Notes under the pieces: generated by a model
Seen by the model: the letters and a program-made list of their open reading frames with translations, nothing else
What the model was told of the DNA's origin: nothing
Databases searched by the model: none
Source of the DNA: Planctomycetaceae bacterium
GTDB lineage: Bacteria; Planctomycetota; Planctomycetia; Planctomycetales; Planctomycetaceae
Assembly (NCBI GenBank): GCA_020850695.1
Contig: JADZEF010000273.1
Location: 1 to 64,000 of the forward strand
Direction of reading: 5' to 3'
Length of the DNA: 64,000 nucleotides
Position numbers and translations under genes: made by a program
In this document: piece by piece, positions 1 to 8,752 of the stretch
Layout: each line of letters opens with the position of its first letter
Numbering within the stretch: the stretch's first letter is position 1

Positions 1-254
1 CGATTCCCATCCGCTCCCGCTGTCTGTCGTAGCCTGCCGCGACGTCATGTGTCGCCGACACGGCTCCCGGTTCGCATGGCCGCCCGGCCGTGTGACCTTC
101 TTTCCGGGCATCGCGACTTCGGGCCGCGATTGCTTCCGAGGCAGAGACTCGTCCCGGGACGGCCGACCCCGCCGCGGTTCCTCGGCGTCCTCTCCTTGCA
201 TGGTTCGAACACGAACATGCGAGAGACCGCGAAACGGCACTGATCCACGCCGGC

Positions 255-546
255 TGGACGGTGGCGTGGTCGTCGCCGAAGGTCCGGGGAAAGAGTTCAC
301 CCGAGTCGATCAGGGAATTCTTCCACGTCAGGAATTTGTTGCAGCCCTGGCGGACCGTGAACCCGCTGGCCTTCCGCGGCGTCCTCCCTGCTTGCAGGTC
401 ATCTCTCTGGTCGAGATACTTCGCGAGGGCCTAGTCGGCGTCCGAACCGAAGTAATACGGGCGCTTCCGATGCGCTTGCACCATTGCCCGGACGGATGCC
501 AGGAAAGCGGAAAGTCAGCGTACGGTTTCCGCGGCTTAGCCTTTGA
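255..546 (-). pseudogene. Degenerate N-terminal fragment of a tyrosine-type integrase
   Basis: Read on the minus strand, the first part (about 546-475) encodes a Lys-Pro-Arg-Lys-Pro...Asp-Phe-Pro-Leu...His-Pro-Ser-Gly-Gln-Trp stretch. After a frame change the next part encodes RPYYFGSDAD, a TAG stop (431-433), then ALAKYLDQRDDLQAGRTPR and a Phe-Thr-Val-Arg...Cys-Asn-Lys-Phe-Leu segment ending near PRTFGDD. These phrases resemble the N-terminal SAM-like, core-binding part of site-specific integrases common in planctomycete genomes. That resemblance is recalled, not searched. The frameshift, the stop and the missing catalytic domain (no Arg...His-x-x-Arg...Tyr) make it a dead remnant. It lies beside a tRNA gene, a usual integrase target, but I see no attachment-site duplication. 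Confidence 0.55.
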
Positions 547-647
547 AGTTGTCCTGTTGTCCGCACCCGACCAGTTGTGTTTTCTGTAGTGGCAACCTTC
601 CATGAGCCGGATACGAGGACGCGAGAGTGCTGGCTTTCACAGCGTAT

Positions 648-720
648 CCTCCCGTAGCTCAACGGTTAGAGCGCCGGTCTTATAAACCGGAAGTCGTGGG
701 TTCGACTCCCGCCGGGAGAA
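648..720 (+). tRNA. tRNA-Ile with UAU anticodon
   Basis: A full cloverleaf can be folded. The D-stem is GCTC/GAGC (657-660 with 669-672). The anticodon stem is CCGGT/ACCGG with loop CTTATAA and anticodon TAT at 681-683. The variable loop has five bases, and the T-arm is GTGGG-TTCGACT-CCCGC. The acceptor strands CCTCCCG and CGGGAGA pair at six of seven positions, leaving a C1-A72 mismatch. Discriminator A720 follows and CCA is not encoded. UAU would read the rare AUA isoleucine codon directly, whereas most bacteria use a CAU tRNA modified by TilS. The mismatch leaves some doubt about function. Confidence 0.78.
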
Positions 721-802
721 CTGGCGGATCCGACCACGCTTCGCACAGCCTCAGGGAAGTGCCACCCGACCTGGCTCTCCATTTGCTTTGAAGCGATCCT
801 GC

Positions 803-842
803 CTCTTCGCACCCTTTCGCACCTCTTCTCACCTCTTCGCAC
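803..842. repeat. Four tandem 10-nt units in the leuS leader
   Basis: Four consecutive copies of CTCTTCGCAC (one with CCTTTCGCAC, one with CTCTTCTCAC) end ten bases before the leuS ATG. The pyrimidine-rich array leaves no recognisable Shine-Dalgarno sequence in front of leuS. Confidence 0.8.
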
Positions 843-851
843 CCCCTTCCA

Positions 852-3800
852 ATGCCCCGTTACGACGCTCAGCGGATTGAACCCAAGTGGCAGGCCTACT
901 GGGACAAGCATCAGACGTTCCGCACGCCCGACGTCATGGGACTGAGCGATCTCGACCGCACCCGCAAGCTCTACGTCCTGGATATGTTCCCCTACCCGTC
1001 CGGGTCGGGGCTGCATGTGGGGCATCCCGAGGGGTACACGGCGACCGACATCGTCTGCCGCTTCGCGCGGATGCAGGGAAAGCACGTGCTGCATCCGATG
1101 GGGTGGGACGCCTTCGGGCTGCCGGCCGAAGAGCATGCGGTGAAGACGGGGACGCACCCGCGGATCACCACCGAGCAGAACATCAACACGTTTCGCCGGC
1201 AGTTGAAGAGTTTGGGTTTCAGTTATGACTGGAACCGTGAGATCTCAACGACCGACGTCGAGTATTACCGCTGGACGCAGTGGATCTTCCTGCAAGTTTT
1301 CGATACCTGGTACGACCCCGCCTTCGAGTGGACAGGGAAGGATGGACAGCGCCGCGTCGGAAAGGGGCGGCCGATCGCCGAGCTGCCGATTCCCGCGGAT
1401 GTGAAGGCACAGGGCGAGGAGGCGGTGCGGCGGTATCAGGACCGGCATCGCCTGGCGTATCAGCACGAAGCGCCGGTCAATTGGTGTCCGGCGCTGGGGA
1501 CGGTGCTGGCGAACGAGGAGGTGGTCGACGGCCGGAGCGAGCGTGGGAATCATCCGGTCGAGCGCGTTCCGTTGCGCCAGTGGATGCTGCGGATCACGGC
1601 CTACGCCGAGCGATTGATCGACGATCTGGAGCCGCTGGACTGGTCGGAGTCGATCAAGATCCTGCAGCGGAACTGGATCGGGCGGAGCGAGGGGGCGGAG
1701 GTCGATTTTTACGTGGGGGCGGGTGCGGGGAGCGTCGAGGGGGGGATGGGGCGAGGGGGCGAGGGGGGGACGGCTGCCGCCGGTGAGTCTTCGCCCTCAA
1801 CGCTCAACGCTCAACCCTCAACCTCGTTCGATGCCTGGAAATCTCATCGCGCGGCGAACGGGTTTCCGGCGGAGCCCGGCGAGGACGTGCTGCGGATCTA
1901 TACAACGCGGCCCGATACGTTGTACGGGGCGACGTATATGGTCATCGCGCCCGAGCATCCCTTTGTCGCGCGGTTGACGACGGCCGATCAGAAAGATGCG
2001 GTCGAAGCGTATTGCCGCAAGGCTTCGCAGAAGAGCGATCTGGATCGGACCGATCTGGCGAAGGATAAGACCGGCGTTTTCACGGGGTCGTATGCGATCA
2101 ATCCCGTGAATGGCGCGCGGGTGCCGGTGTGGATCGCCGACTATGTGCTGATCAGCTACGGAACGGGGGCCATCATGGCCGTCCCCGCCCACGATCTGCG
2201 CGACTGGGAATTCGCGGTGAAGTTCCAGCTGCCGATCATTCCGGTCGTCCAGCCGCCGGCGAAGCACGAACCTTCAAAAGAAGAGCGGGCGCTGACGGCG
2301 ACGATCAACGGCGAGGAACGCTGTCCGTTCGCGGGTGAGGGGACCGCGATCAACTCAGGTCGCTACGACGGCACAACGACGCTGGAGTTCAAGAAGCAGA
2401 TCACCGCCGAGCTGGCCAAGGCGGGGTTGGGGAAGAAAGCGGTCAACTATCGGCTGCGGGATTGGCTGTTCAGCCGGCAGCGGTATTGGGGTGAGCCGTT
2501 CCCGATCTGGCATGAGCTGGATGCCCAAGGTCAGCCGACGGGCTTGATGCGGCCTGACAAGGAAACAGAGTTGCCGGTGCTGCACCCGCACTTGGAGGAC
2601 TTCAAGCCGACGGGGAATCCCGAGCCGATGCTGTCGAAAGCGCCGGAAGATTGGCTTTACAAGACGGCTGCGGACGGCGTGCGGTTGAAGCGCGAGACGA
2701 ACAGCATGCCGCAATGGGCGGGATCGTGCTGGTACTACCTTCGGTTCTGCGATCCGAAGAACACGCAACACTTCATCGACCCGGCGGTCGAGAAGTATTG
2801 GTTGCCGGTTGACCTGTATGTCGGCGGGGCCGATCATGCTGTGCTACACCTGCTGTATGCGCGGTTCTGGCACAAGGTGCTGTTCGATCGCGGGCATGTC
2901 AGCACGGTCGAGCCGTTCCAGAAGCTGGTCAATCAGGGAATGATCCTCGGCGAGGTTGAGTTCACCGGATTCTGGCGCGGCCCGGGCTTGGAGACCAGTC
3001 CGGAAGGCCACCCGCAATGGTCGACCGCTTGCGGATTCGCGGGGTTCGTCTCCGCCCGCGACGTTGCAGAAAAAGAGATCGAAGGGAACTCCGTGCACGT
3101 GTTCCGGCGGTCGGGCGAGTCGGTCCAATCGGTGCGAGTTCCCGCCGATCAGATCGAGAAGAAGGGGGAAGGATTCATTCTCAAGGCAGAACCGGCCATC
3201 AGCATCGATGCGCGGGCCTTCAAAATGTCGAAGTCGCGCGGGAACGTGATCAACCCCGACAAAGTCGTCGAGCAGTACGGGGCCGACTCGCTGCGGCTCT
3301 ACGAAATGTTCATGGGGCCGCTGGAGCAGGTGAAGCCCTGGAGTATGAGCGGCGTCGAAGGAGTGTTCCGCTTCCTGGGCCGCGTGTGGCGGATGGTGGC
3401 GGATGATCGGGCCGATGATGTGAAGCTGAGCCCGGCGGTGCAGGATGTTCCGGCCAGCGAGGCCCAGCTGCGGACGCTGCACAAGACGATCAAGGCGGTC
3501 ACGGAAGACATCGAGAAGATGTCGTTCAACACCGCTATCAGCCGCATGATGGAGTTCACCAACGAGATCAGCGGGCAGGAGCCGCGGCCGAAGTCCATTC
3601 TGGAACCTTTCGTGCTGCTGCTCAGCCCCTTCGCCCCGCACCTGGCCGAAGAGTTGTGGGAACTGCTGGGGCACGGGGGCTCGCTGGCCTACACGCCCTG
3701 GCCCAGGGCGGAAGAGAAGTATCTCGTCGAGAACGAGGTGGAGATCCCCGTGCAGATCAACGGGAAGCTGCGTGCGGTGGTGCGGGTGCCGGCCGGGGCC

Positions 3801-3926
3801 GACCAGGCGGCCCTCAAGGCGGCGGCCGAGAGTCACGAAGCGATCGCCCCGCAACTGGCGGGGAAGACGATTGCCAAGTGCGTGGTCGTGCCGGGGCGGA
3901 TGGTGAACTTTGTGGTGAAGGGGTAA
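852..3926 (+). CDS. leuS: Leucyl-tRNA synthetase
   Basis: Cytoplasmic class I synthetase that charges tRNA-Leu with leucine. The HIGH-type motif is HVGHPEG at residues 55-61 after [10 protein letters not shown]. The KMSKS loop is at 791-795. The CP1 editing domain lies between, and an anticodon-binding and C-terminal region ends in an Ile-Asn-Gly-Lys-Leu segment near residue 980. At 1024 residues it is longer than the usual 860 or so. Part of the excess is a low-complexity insertion at about residues 290-325, rich in Gly and then Ser/Thr/Leu/Asn/Gln/Pro, whose DNA contains the genome's CCCTCAA heptamer. The ATG at 852 is the only sensible start but has no Shine-Dalgarno; a 10-nt repeat array occupies the leader. 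It stands alone, with no obvious operon partner. Confidence 0.97.
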   Translation: MPRYDAQRIEPKWQAYWDKHQTFRTPDVMGLSDLDRTRKLYVLDMFPYPSGSGLHVGHPEGYTATDIVCRFARMQGKHVLHPMGWDAFGLPAEEHAVKTGTHPRITTEQNINTFRRQLKSLGFSYDWNREISTTDVEYYRWTQWIFLQVFDTWYDPAFEWTGKDGQRRVGKGRPIAELPIPADVKAQGEEAVRRYQDRHRLAYQHEAPVNWCPALGTVLANEEVVDGRSERGNHPVERVPLRQWMLRITAYAERLIDDLEPLDWSESIKILQRNWIGRSEGAEVDFYVGAGAGSVEGGMGRGGEGGTAAAGESSPSTLNAQPSTSFDAWKSHRAANGFPAEPGEDVLRIYTTRPDTLYGATYMVIAPEHPFVARLTTADQKDAVEAYCRKASQKSDLDRTDLAKDKTGVFTGSYAINPVNGARVPVWIADYVLISYGTGAIMAVPAHDLRDWEFAVKFQLPIIPVVQPPAKHEPSKEERALTATINGEERCPFAGEGTAINSGRYDGTTTLEFKKQITAELAKAGLGKKAVNYRLRDWLFSRQRYWGEPFPIWHELDAQGQPTGLMRPDKETELPVLHPHLEDFKPTGNPEPMLSKAPEDWLYKTAADGVRLKRETNSMPQWAGSCWYYLRFCDPKNTQHFIDPAVEKYWLPVDLYVGGADHAVLHLLYARFWHKVLFDRGHVSTVEPFQKLVNQGMILGEVEFTGFWRGPGLETSPEGHPQWSTACGFAGFVSARDVAEKEIEGNSVHVFRRSGESVQSVRVPADQIEKKGEGFILKAEPAISIDARAFKMSKSRGNVINPDKVVEQYGADSLRLYEMFMGPLEQVKPWSMSGVEGVFRFLGRVWRMVADDRADDVKLSPAVQDVPASEAQLRTLHKTIKAVTEDIEKMSFNTAISRMMEFTNEISGQEPRPKSILEPFVLLLSPFAPHLAEELWELLGHGGSLAYTPWPRAEEKYLVENEVEIPVQINGKLRAVVRVPAGADQAALKAAAESHEAIAPQLAGKTIAKCVVVPGRMVNFVVKG
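1794..1821 (+). repeat. CCCTCAA/CGCTCAA heptamer array inside leuS
   Basis: Four tandem 7-nt units in coding sequence: CCCTCAA, CGCTCAA, CGCTCAA, CCCTCAA. They encode part of the Ser-Thr-Leu-Asn-Ala-Gln-Pro insertion of LeuRS. The unit matches the reverse complement of the intergenic GGGTTGA array at 12756-12811 and the copies in the DUF1553 gene at 25607-25634. Confidence 0.85.
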
Positions 3927-3997
3927 CTCTCGCGAGATGAAGAGCAGGTAACGGTCGCTCCGCTGTCGGCCATTCCCGTGATTTCGCGCATCGTCGA

Positions 3998-4180
3998 TCA
4001 CTTGCCCATCGGCGTGATGCGGAACTCGGCCTTGCACTTCCGGCAGCGTGCAAGGATCGAGGGACGCTTCGCAGCCCTCTCGGTCGACGGCCCCGCGGGC
4101 TCGGCCCCGACTTCCAGGATCTCACAGGGTGAGTCCCCGCAAAGCGGGCACTTGACTTCCTGCGGCGGCGTGGCCGTCAT
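3998..4180 (-). CDS. Small zinc-ribbon protein of unknown function
   Basis: A 60-residue protein with two cysteine knuckles, CPLCGDSPC near the N-terminus and CRKCKAEF near the C-terminus, as in small zinc ribbons. No catalytic residues are visible. The ATG at 4180 is preferred because GGGAGG stands seven bases upstream; the longer GTG start at 4195 would place that ribosome-binding site inside the gene. It is convergent with leuS and 71 bases from its end. Its role is unknown; zinc binding is inferred from the paired cysteines only. Confidence 0.65.
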   Translation of the reverse strand: MTATPPQEVKCPLCGDSPCEILEVGAEPAGPSTERAAKRPSILARCRKCKAEFRITPMGK

Positions 4181-4450
4181 CACTGACCCTCCCACAAAGG
4201 CTTCGTGAAAAGGTACAGCGTCGCGACATCATCCACATGACGCAACTGTCAGAATGCGCATCAGCGCCACCCCCAATTCGGGAGTGACTGATCCTCCGGT
4301 CTGCGCCTCGGGATGTTACGATGAAAGGTGCCGGCGTGGCCGCGAGAGGTGGTTGTCGGGGCCGCCTTGTTGGCGGGACCGGCCGCTCCGGTTTCCAGAG
4401 AAGATTAGACTCCGAACGTGGTGCGGAGTCGGCTTTGCACCGTTCGTCGA

Positions 4451-5323
4451 TCAGCGAGTCGTCTGCTCGGGCGAATCGTGTTCCCCGCGCAGCCGCGCCG
4501 CGAACATCTCCAGCGCCCCTTCGACGGCCCGCGGCACGTCGGCCAGCCCGTCGCGCGACGTGAAGTCGACGCAATGCGTCGTCGCCACGTCCAAGGCTCG
4601 TTGCGGGGCGTTCCCGCGCATGACCAGCACATGGGCGGCGATCTCGCACGTCACCCCCGGCGCAGATCCGTGCGGCAATTCGGCGGGTGGTCCAAAATAG
4701 GCCCGCTGGAACTTCACCAGTTGATAGTCCCGCATGAACAGGGGCTCGACCGCGCGGTCCTCGCGCGGGGGCGGGTTCCCGCCCCCCAGCCGGCGATCAA
4801 CCCCTGAGCCGAACCCCGATCCAATCCCCGGTCCGACGCCGCCATTTGTAATGAAGAACCCGAAGTGGAACCGCCTGCTTTGTGCGGCGGCGGCCCGCTC
4901 CGCCGCTTCGTCGAGCTGCTCTTCGCGCTCCTGATGCCGGCGCTCGGTGTCGTTGAGCACGACCCGAAACGAATCGACCCGCACCATCACCGTTTCGCCC
5001 GCCTCCGTCGGCAGCTGCGTCTCGACCAGATGCCGGAGCGACTCGATCGGCGACGGCAGCAGGTTCTCGATCGGCACGATCCCGATCGCCTTCCGCCAGC
5101 CAGCCGGCGACTCCACCATCGCCCGATACGTCCGCTCCCACTCGGGCCGGCGATCGTCGACCGTCACCCGCACCGGGGCCTCGGTCGGAGCGTCGGTGCT
5201 GAAAGGGGGCGAATACCGCGCCTCGTAGGAAAACGTCGGCCCCGGCGCCACCGGAAGCCAGAGGCATCCGGAGAGCGTCAGCGCGCCCAGGCACGCCCCG
5301 ATCCACCCGTAGCGGCGGTTCAT
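4451..5323 (-). CDS. Putative lipoprotein
   Basis: I do not recognise a family. The start chosen is MNRRYGWIGACLGALTLSGC, which gives a short basic end, a hydrophobic core and a lipobox ending Leu-Ser-Gly-Cys, so signal peptidase II processing and a lipid anchor are likely. The mature part is about 270 residues, with a charged, Glu/Arg-rich helical stretch in the middle (possible coiled coil) followed by a Gly-rich segment. A longer reading frame begins at 5404, but its extra residues precede the signal peptide and look non-coding. The region 4209-4450 downstream holds nothing I can identify. Confidence 0.8.
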   Translation of the reverse strand: MNRRYGWIGACLGALTLSGCLWLPVAPGPTFSYEARYSPPFSTDAPTEAPVRVTVDDRRPEWERTYRAMVESPAGWRKAIGIVPIENLLPSPIESLRHLVETQLPTEAGETVMVRVDSFRVVLNDTERRHQEREEQLDEAAERAAAAQSRRFHFGFFITNGGVGPGIGSGFGSGVDRRLGGGNPPPREDRAVEPLFMRDYQLVKFQRAYFGPPAELPHGSAPGVTCEIAAHVLVMRGNAPQRALDVATTHCVDFTSRDGLADVPRAVEGALEMFAARLRGEHDSPEQTTR

Positions 5324-5529
5324 GGCGAGACGAAATTGACGAGGGGGAAAAAGAGAGCCGAAAGGAAGGGGCGGGAGTATCGGCCGTTTTCCGCATCGAG
5401 GCAAGACGAATCATGGTCGTCTTTTTGCTCCTACGCTCCCGCGTGCCCCCACGACCGAATGCGAGCGCGGACAAGGGCGACCCGCGTCTCCTCGATCCAA
5501 GGCGCACAAGTGACGGCGGCGAATCCCCA

Positions 5530-5964
5530 TCACTCGACTGCCACCAGCTCCGCCAGTCCTCCCACCTTCCCCCACACAATCGCATTCTGCTCAAACGCCC
5601 GCCCCAACGCCTTCCCCTCCTCGCGATTGATCCCGGCGACCAGCAGGCTCGCCTCGGGCACCCACGACGGATCCTCTCCCACTCCCTCCCCGGGCCAGCT
5701 CAACCAACCGCGTTCATCCACCATCCGCCGCAACGCCGCATGCCGCTCGCGATTCTCTTCTTCCCCCAACACTCGCGACCGAGGATTCCAGGCCGTCACG
5801 AACGCCCAACACCGGGTTCCCTGCGACGCCAGCCACGCGTCGAACTCCGGATGCCGCTCTCCCACGCGCAACGCATACGTCCGCTCCCCCGCCTTCACGC
5901 GGTACGTCGTCCGCCGGTACGCCTCCCACACCGCCGGAACAATCTCATGTGGCACGCCGCTCAT
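5530..5964 (-). CDS. DUF3293 family protein
   Basis: A 144-residue soluble protein with features of DUF3293: an N-terminal Tyr-Arg-x-Thr start of the domain, a central FVTAWNPRS motif, and a conserved Glu/Asn-Arg pair after it. The biochemical function of the family is unknown. It is the last gene of a close minus-strand series with the membrane protein at 5974 (9-base gap) and the ATP-grasp-like gene at 6402, so the three are probably co-transcribed. Confidence 0.82.
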   Translation of the reverse strand: MSGVPHEIVPAVWEAYRRTTYRVKAGERTYALRVGERHPEFDAWLASQGTRCWAFVTAWNPRSRVLGEEENRERHAALRRMVDERGWLSWPGEGVGEDPSWVPEASLLVAGINREEGKALGRAFEQNAIVWGKVGGLAELVAVE

Positions 5965-5973
5965 CCCATCCCC

Positions 5974-6390
5974 TCACCGCCGTTCCCGCGTCCACCACCA
6001 CGACGCCACGAACAACACGCCAAGCACGCTATCGAGGAGTCCGAACGCCAGCACCGCCGGGGGAATCCTCCCCTGCTGGAACAACACGACCGTCGCCACG
6101 CCGTACGAAAACTTCTCAACCCACGTCGCCGGCATCAACGGCCGATACCGTATCGGGTCTCGGCCGATCACCACAAAGGCGAACTGCCACGCGATCGCCA
6201 CGCCAAGGAAGCCGTAGAAGAACTCCGAATGAGTGATCGGAGGCGGCGTCTCGATCCCGATTCGCGTCTCGAGAAACAGCATCGGCGGCAGCACGAGCAA
6301 CCCATAGATCCCGGCCGCCGTGAAGACCCGCCGCGCAAACCGCACGCCCCTCTCGGAGACGACGTCTCCCGCCGACACATTCGCCGCCAT
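5974..6390 (-). CDS. Small integral membrane protein of unknown function
   Basis: A 138-residue protein with about four hydrophobic segments: GIYGLLVLPPMLFL, FYGFLGVAIAWQFAFVVIG, a segment around YGVATVVLF, and LDSVLGVLFVASWWW. It most likely lies in the inner membrane. A GTG at 6405 is in frame and overlaps the stop of the upstream gene; I prefer the ATG at 6390. No family is recognised. The tight spacing to 6402 and 5964 suggests one transcript with its neighbours. Confidence 0.75.
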   Translation of the reverse strand: MAANVSAGDVVSERGVRFARRVFTAAGIYGLLVLPPMLFLETRIGIETPPPITHSEFFYGFLGVAIAWQFAFVVIGRDPIRYRPLMPATWVEKFSYGVATVVLFQQGRIPPAVLAFGLLDSVLGVLFVASWWWTRERR

Positions 6391-6401
6391 GTCCGAAGCT
6401 C

Positions 6402-7559
6402 TCACGAAGATTCGCTAAGTGCCATGTCGCCCGGCAGAAACCGCAGCGCCGAAACACCAAGGGGCGCCCGACCCTCGATCTCCCATGGCGAAGTCCGCAC
6501 CAGACGCACCCCGGATGGCTGCCCCTCCGTGAGTGCCCAAAATTCCTCACGGGGTTCATGGGCCGTCCGCAATACATTCTGGATCCACTCGCCCCGCTCG
6601 CCCGACCGCAACCAGCGCCGCGCCCCGAGACTCAAACGCCCCATCGTCCATCGCCCATTGATGTCCTGCAACGCCCGCACCGCAATCGAGCCATCCTCCC
6701 GACGATACCGCATCGCATCGATCCCCATCGGACCGAAGTACCCCGCCGCTTGCGCTCGTTCGGCCGCTCGCAACCCATGCGACACCGCCTCGTCGAACCG
6801 CGACTCCAGCCCCGCATCTCGATCAAATCGCGTCCCCACGTAGGCACCGGACTCATCCGTCAGCAACCCCGTCACTCCCACGCATTGCGGCGGTCCAACT
6901 GAGGGGATATCGAACTGGATCCCTGCCTCTTCGATCCGTTCGACCCACGGCTCGAAGAAGACCACGCCATCCCGCGCCAATCGCTTTCGTATCCACCCTT
7001 CCGCAGGTGCGGAGAGAACCGGCCCGCGACCCAAGATCCGCTCGCGGGCCGACATCCCGACTTCCGCCTTGATCACCCACCCCGCCGCGGCAGGCAACCC
7101 GCGCAGGCAATCGGCCACCTCCTCCAGCGTCGTCGGCGCCGCCGCCCCCGGCAGACCGATTCCGGCATCCGCCTCGCACTGAAGCGAAAACCGCCGCGAG
7201 TTGACCCCCCTCACCGCGTCCAGGGGGGGCGCAGTCATCGCGAGCCCATACCGCCGCGCAAACTCCCGCGGTGCGTCCGACCATCCCCACGGCACGAGTT
7301 CCACCGCTCCGGCAAGCCGCAACCCGGCGACCTTCGACCACGGAATGATCCGCGGCAGTCCCGCGTGCCTCAATCGCGCCAGAAACCCGGCCTCAAACCG
7401 CTCCGGCAGCACAACGATATCGCCCGGCTCCGCCACGAGAATCCAGGCAAACGCCAGCCGGTGCGACAACTCGGACAGCCGCTCATTCGCCGTCGCGGCA
7501 TGACCGGCGAGTTCATGCTCAAACTGAAAGTTCCCAAGGAAAACCCGCCGCAAGTCCAC
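6402..7559 (-). CDS. ATP-grasp-like protein
   Basis: About 385 residues. The middle reads like an ATP-grasp fold: Gly-Trp-Val-Ile-Lys-Ala-Glu for a nucleotide-binding lysine strand, FFEPWVE, and a late DINGRWTMGRLSLG resembling the Mg-binding Asp/Glu-x-Asn-x-Arg of ATP-grasp ligases. The substrate is unknown. The frame extends to a TTG at 7589, but the GTG at 7559 follows a GAGGAAG and leaves a natural N-terminus (DLRRVFLGNF). It is probably first in a three-gene unit with 5974 and 5530. The family call rests on motif likeness only. Confidence 0.7.
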   Translation of the reverse strand: MDLRRVFLGNFQFEHELAGHAATANERLSELSHRLAFAWILVAEPGDIVVLPERFEAGFLARLRHAGLPRIIPWSKVAGLRLAGAVELVPWGWSDAPREFARRYGLAMTAPPLDAVRGVNSRRFSLQCEADAGIGLPGAAAPTTLEEVADCLRGLPAAAGWVIKAEVGMSARERILGRGPVLSAPAEGWIRKRLARDGVVFFEPWVERIEEAGIQFDIPSVGPPQCVGVTGLLTDESGAYVGTRFDRDAGLESRFDEAVSHGLRAAERAQAAGYFGPMGIDAMRYRREDGSIAVRALQDINGRWTMGRLSLGARRWLRSGERGEWIQNVLRTAHEPREEFWALTEGQPSGVRLVRTSPWEIEGRAPLGVSALRFLPGDMALSESS

Positions 7560-7598
7560 CTCGCCGTGCTTCCTCAACGGACTGTGCAACTCCGTCCT

Positions 7599-7617
7599 AT
7601 CCGTCGTTTCCGTGGCC
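7599..7617. repeat. Single copy of the ATCCGTCGTTTCCGTGGCC repeat
   Basis: This 19-base word is identical to the right arm of the hairpin at 57990-58090 and matches the reverse complement of the copy at 37364. It sits between the ATP-grasp-like gene and cysE. Confidence 0.7.
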
Positions 7618-7683
7618 CCTGGTCATCACCTTGCGCACGAGATTCGATGACTCGAACCTGCACATCGGACGAACCATCGCGGC

Positions 7684-8508
7684 TCAAATTCCGCCCCCCT
7701 CGTGATGCAGATGCGGGAATCCCTGGTCCATCGACAGCGCCGGCGACGCCACCGACGGCTGACCGACATTCCGAGCCGGCACCCCCGCGAATGTCGAATG
7801 CGCCGGAACCGGATCCAGCACCAGGCTCCCCGCCCCCACCTTCGCCCCTTCGCCAATCTCCACATTCCCCAGCACAATCGCCCCCGCCCCCAGCAGCACG
7901 CCACGCCGGACCTTCGGATGACGGTCCCCCGTCTCTTTGCCGGTCCCCCCCAGCGTCACGTCATGCAGCAGCGATACGTCATCATCGATGACGCACGTCT
8001 CGCCGATCACCACGCCCGTCGCATGGTCGATCAGAATCCCCGAGCCGATCCGGGCGGCAGGATGAATGTCGACGCCGAAGACTTCCGACGATCGGTTCTG
8101 AAAATGAATCGCGAGCAGGTTCCGTCCCTGCGACCACAGCCAGTGGGCCACGCGATAGGTCTGCAGCGCATGGAAGCCCTTGAAGAACAGGAACGGCGTC
8201 AAGAACCCGCGGGCCGCCGGGTCGCGGTCATTGACCGCATTGAGGTCGCGCCGGATCGCCGCACGGATCTCGGACGTCGCGAACGCCTGGTCGATCAATG
8301 ATTGCAGCAGCGCCGGGTTCACGCACGCGGTTGCCAGCTTGGTCGCCAGCAGATGGCCGAGCGCCTCTTCCAGCCGCTTCTTCTTGAGGATCGACTCTTT
8401 GAGAAAGACGCGCAGAAAAGGCTCGCGTTCTTCTTCGGACCAGGCCTCGACGCGGATCGCCGTCCACACCGGATCGGACATCTGAGCTTGCGCGGACGCT
8501 TCCACCAC
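7684..8508 (-). CDS. cysE: Serine O-acetyltransferase
   Basis: Transfers acetyl from acetyl-CoA to L-serine to give O-acetylserine, the first committed step of cysteine synthesis; cytoplasmic. The N-terminal half is the alpha-helical serine acetyltransferase domain. The C-terminal half is a left-handed beta-helix of hexapeptide repeats with the family signature IHPAARIGSGILIDHATG, followed by Gly-Glu-Thr and the catalytic-type HDVTLGGTG. At about 275 residues it is normal length. An AAGAAGG about nine bases before the GTG at 8508 suggests that start; a TTG at 8517 and an ATG at 8481 are also possible. It is monocistronic as far as can be seen. Confidence 0.93.
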   Translation of the reverse strand: MVEASAQAQMSDPVWTAIRVEAWSEEEREPFLRVFLKESILKKKRLEEALGHLLATKLATACVNPALLQSLIDQAFATSEIRAAIRRDLNAVNDRDPAARGFLTPFLFFKGFHALQTYRVAHWLWSQGRNLLAIHFQNRSSEVFGVDIHPAARIGSGILIDHATGVVIGETCVIDDDVSLLHDVTLGGTGKETGDRHPKVRRGVLLGAGAIVLGNVEIGEGAKVGAGSLVLDPVPAHSTFAGVPARNVGQPSVASPALSMDQGFPHLHHEGGGI

Positions 8509-8752
8509 GACAGTCAACCTTCTTCAAAGTGCGATCAGACAACGAGATCGTCGCGGCCGGCCGCGGCGCCACAATCTCCCCACCCGCTCCCTATCAAGGA
8601 ACGCGACGGAAAGCATAGCTCGAAAAACGTGCGAACGCCGCGCCATGGCCGTCTTTCGATCCGCGAAAGAATGCTGCGTTCGGCGATGTGGACCACTCAT
8701 GCCTTCGAGGTCGTTGCCATGTTCGCGTCCGTTCACCGAGCGAAGACGACCC

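Noticed and set aside
47-589. Plus-strand ORF of 180 codons at the window start
   Set aside because: Composition is shadow-like and the opposite strand carries integrase-like phrases.
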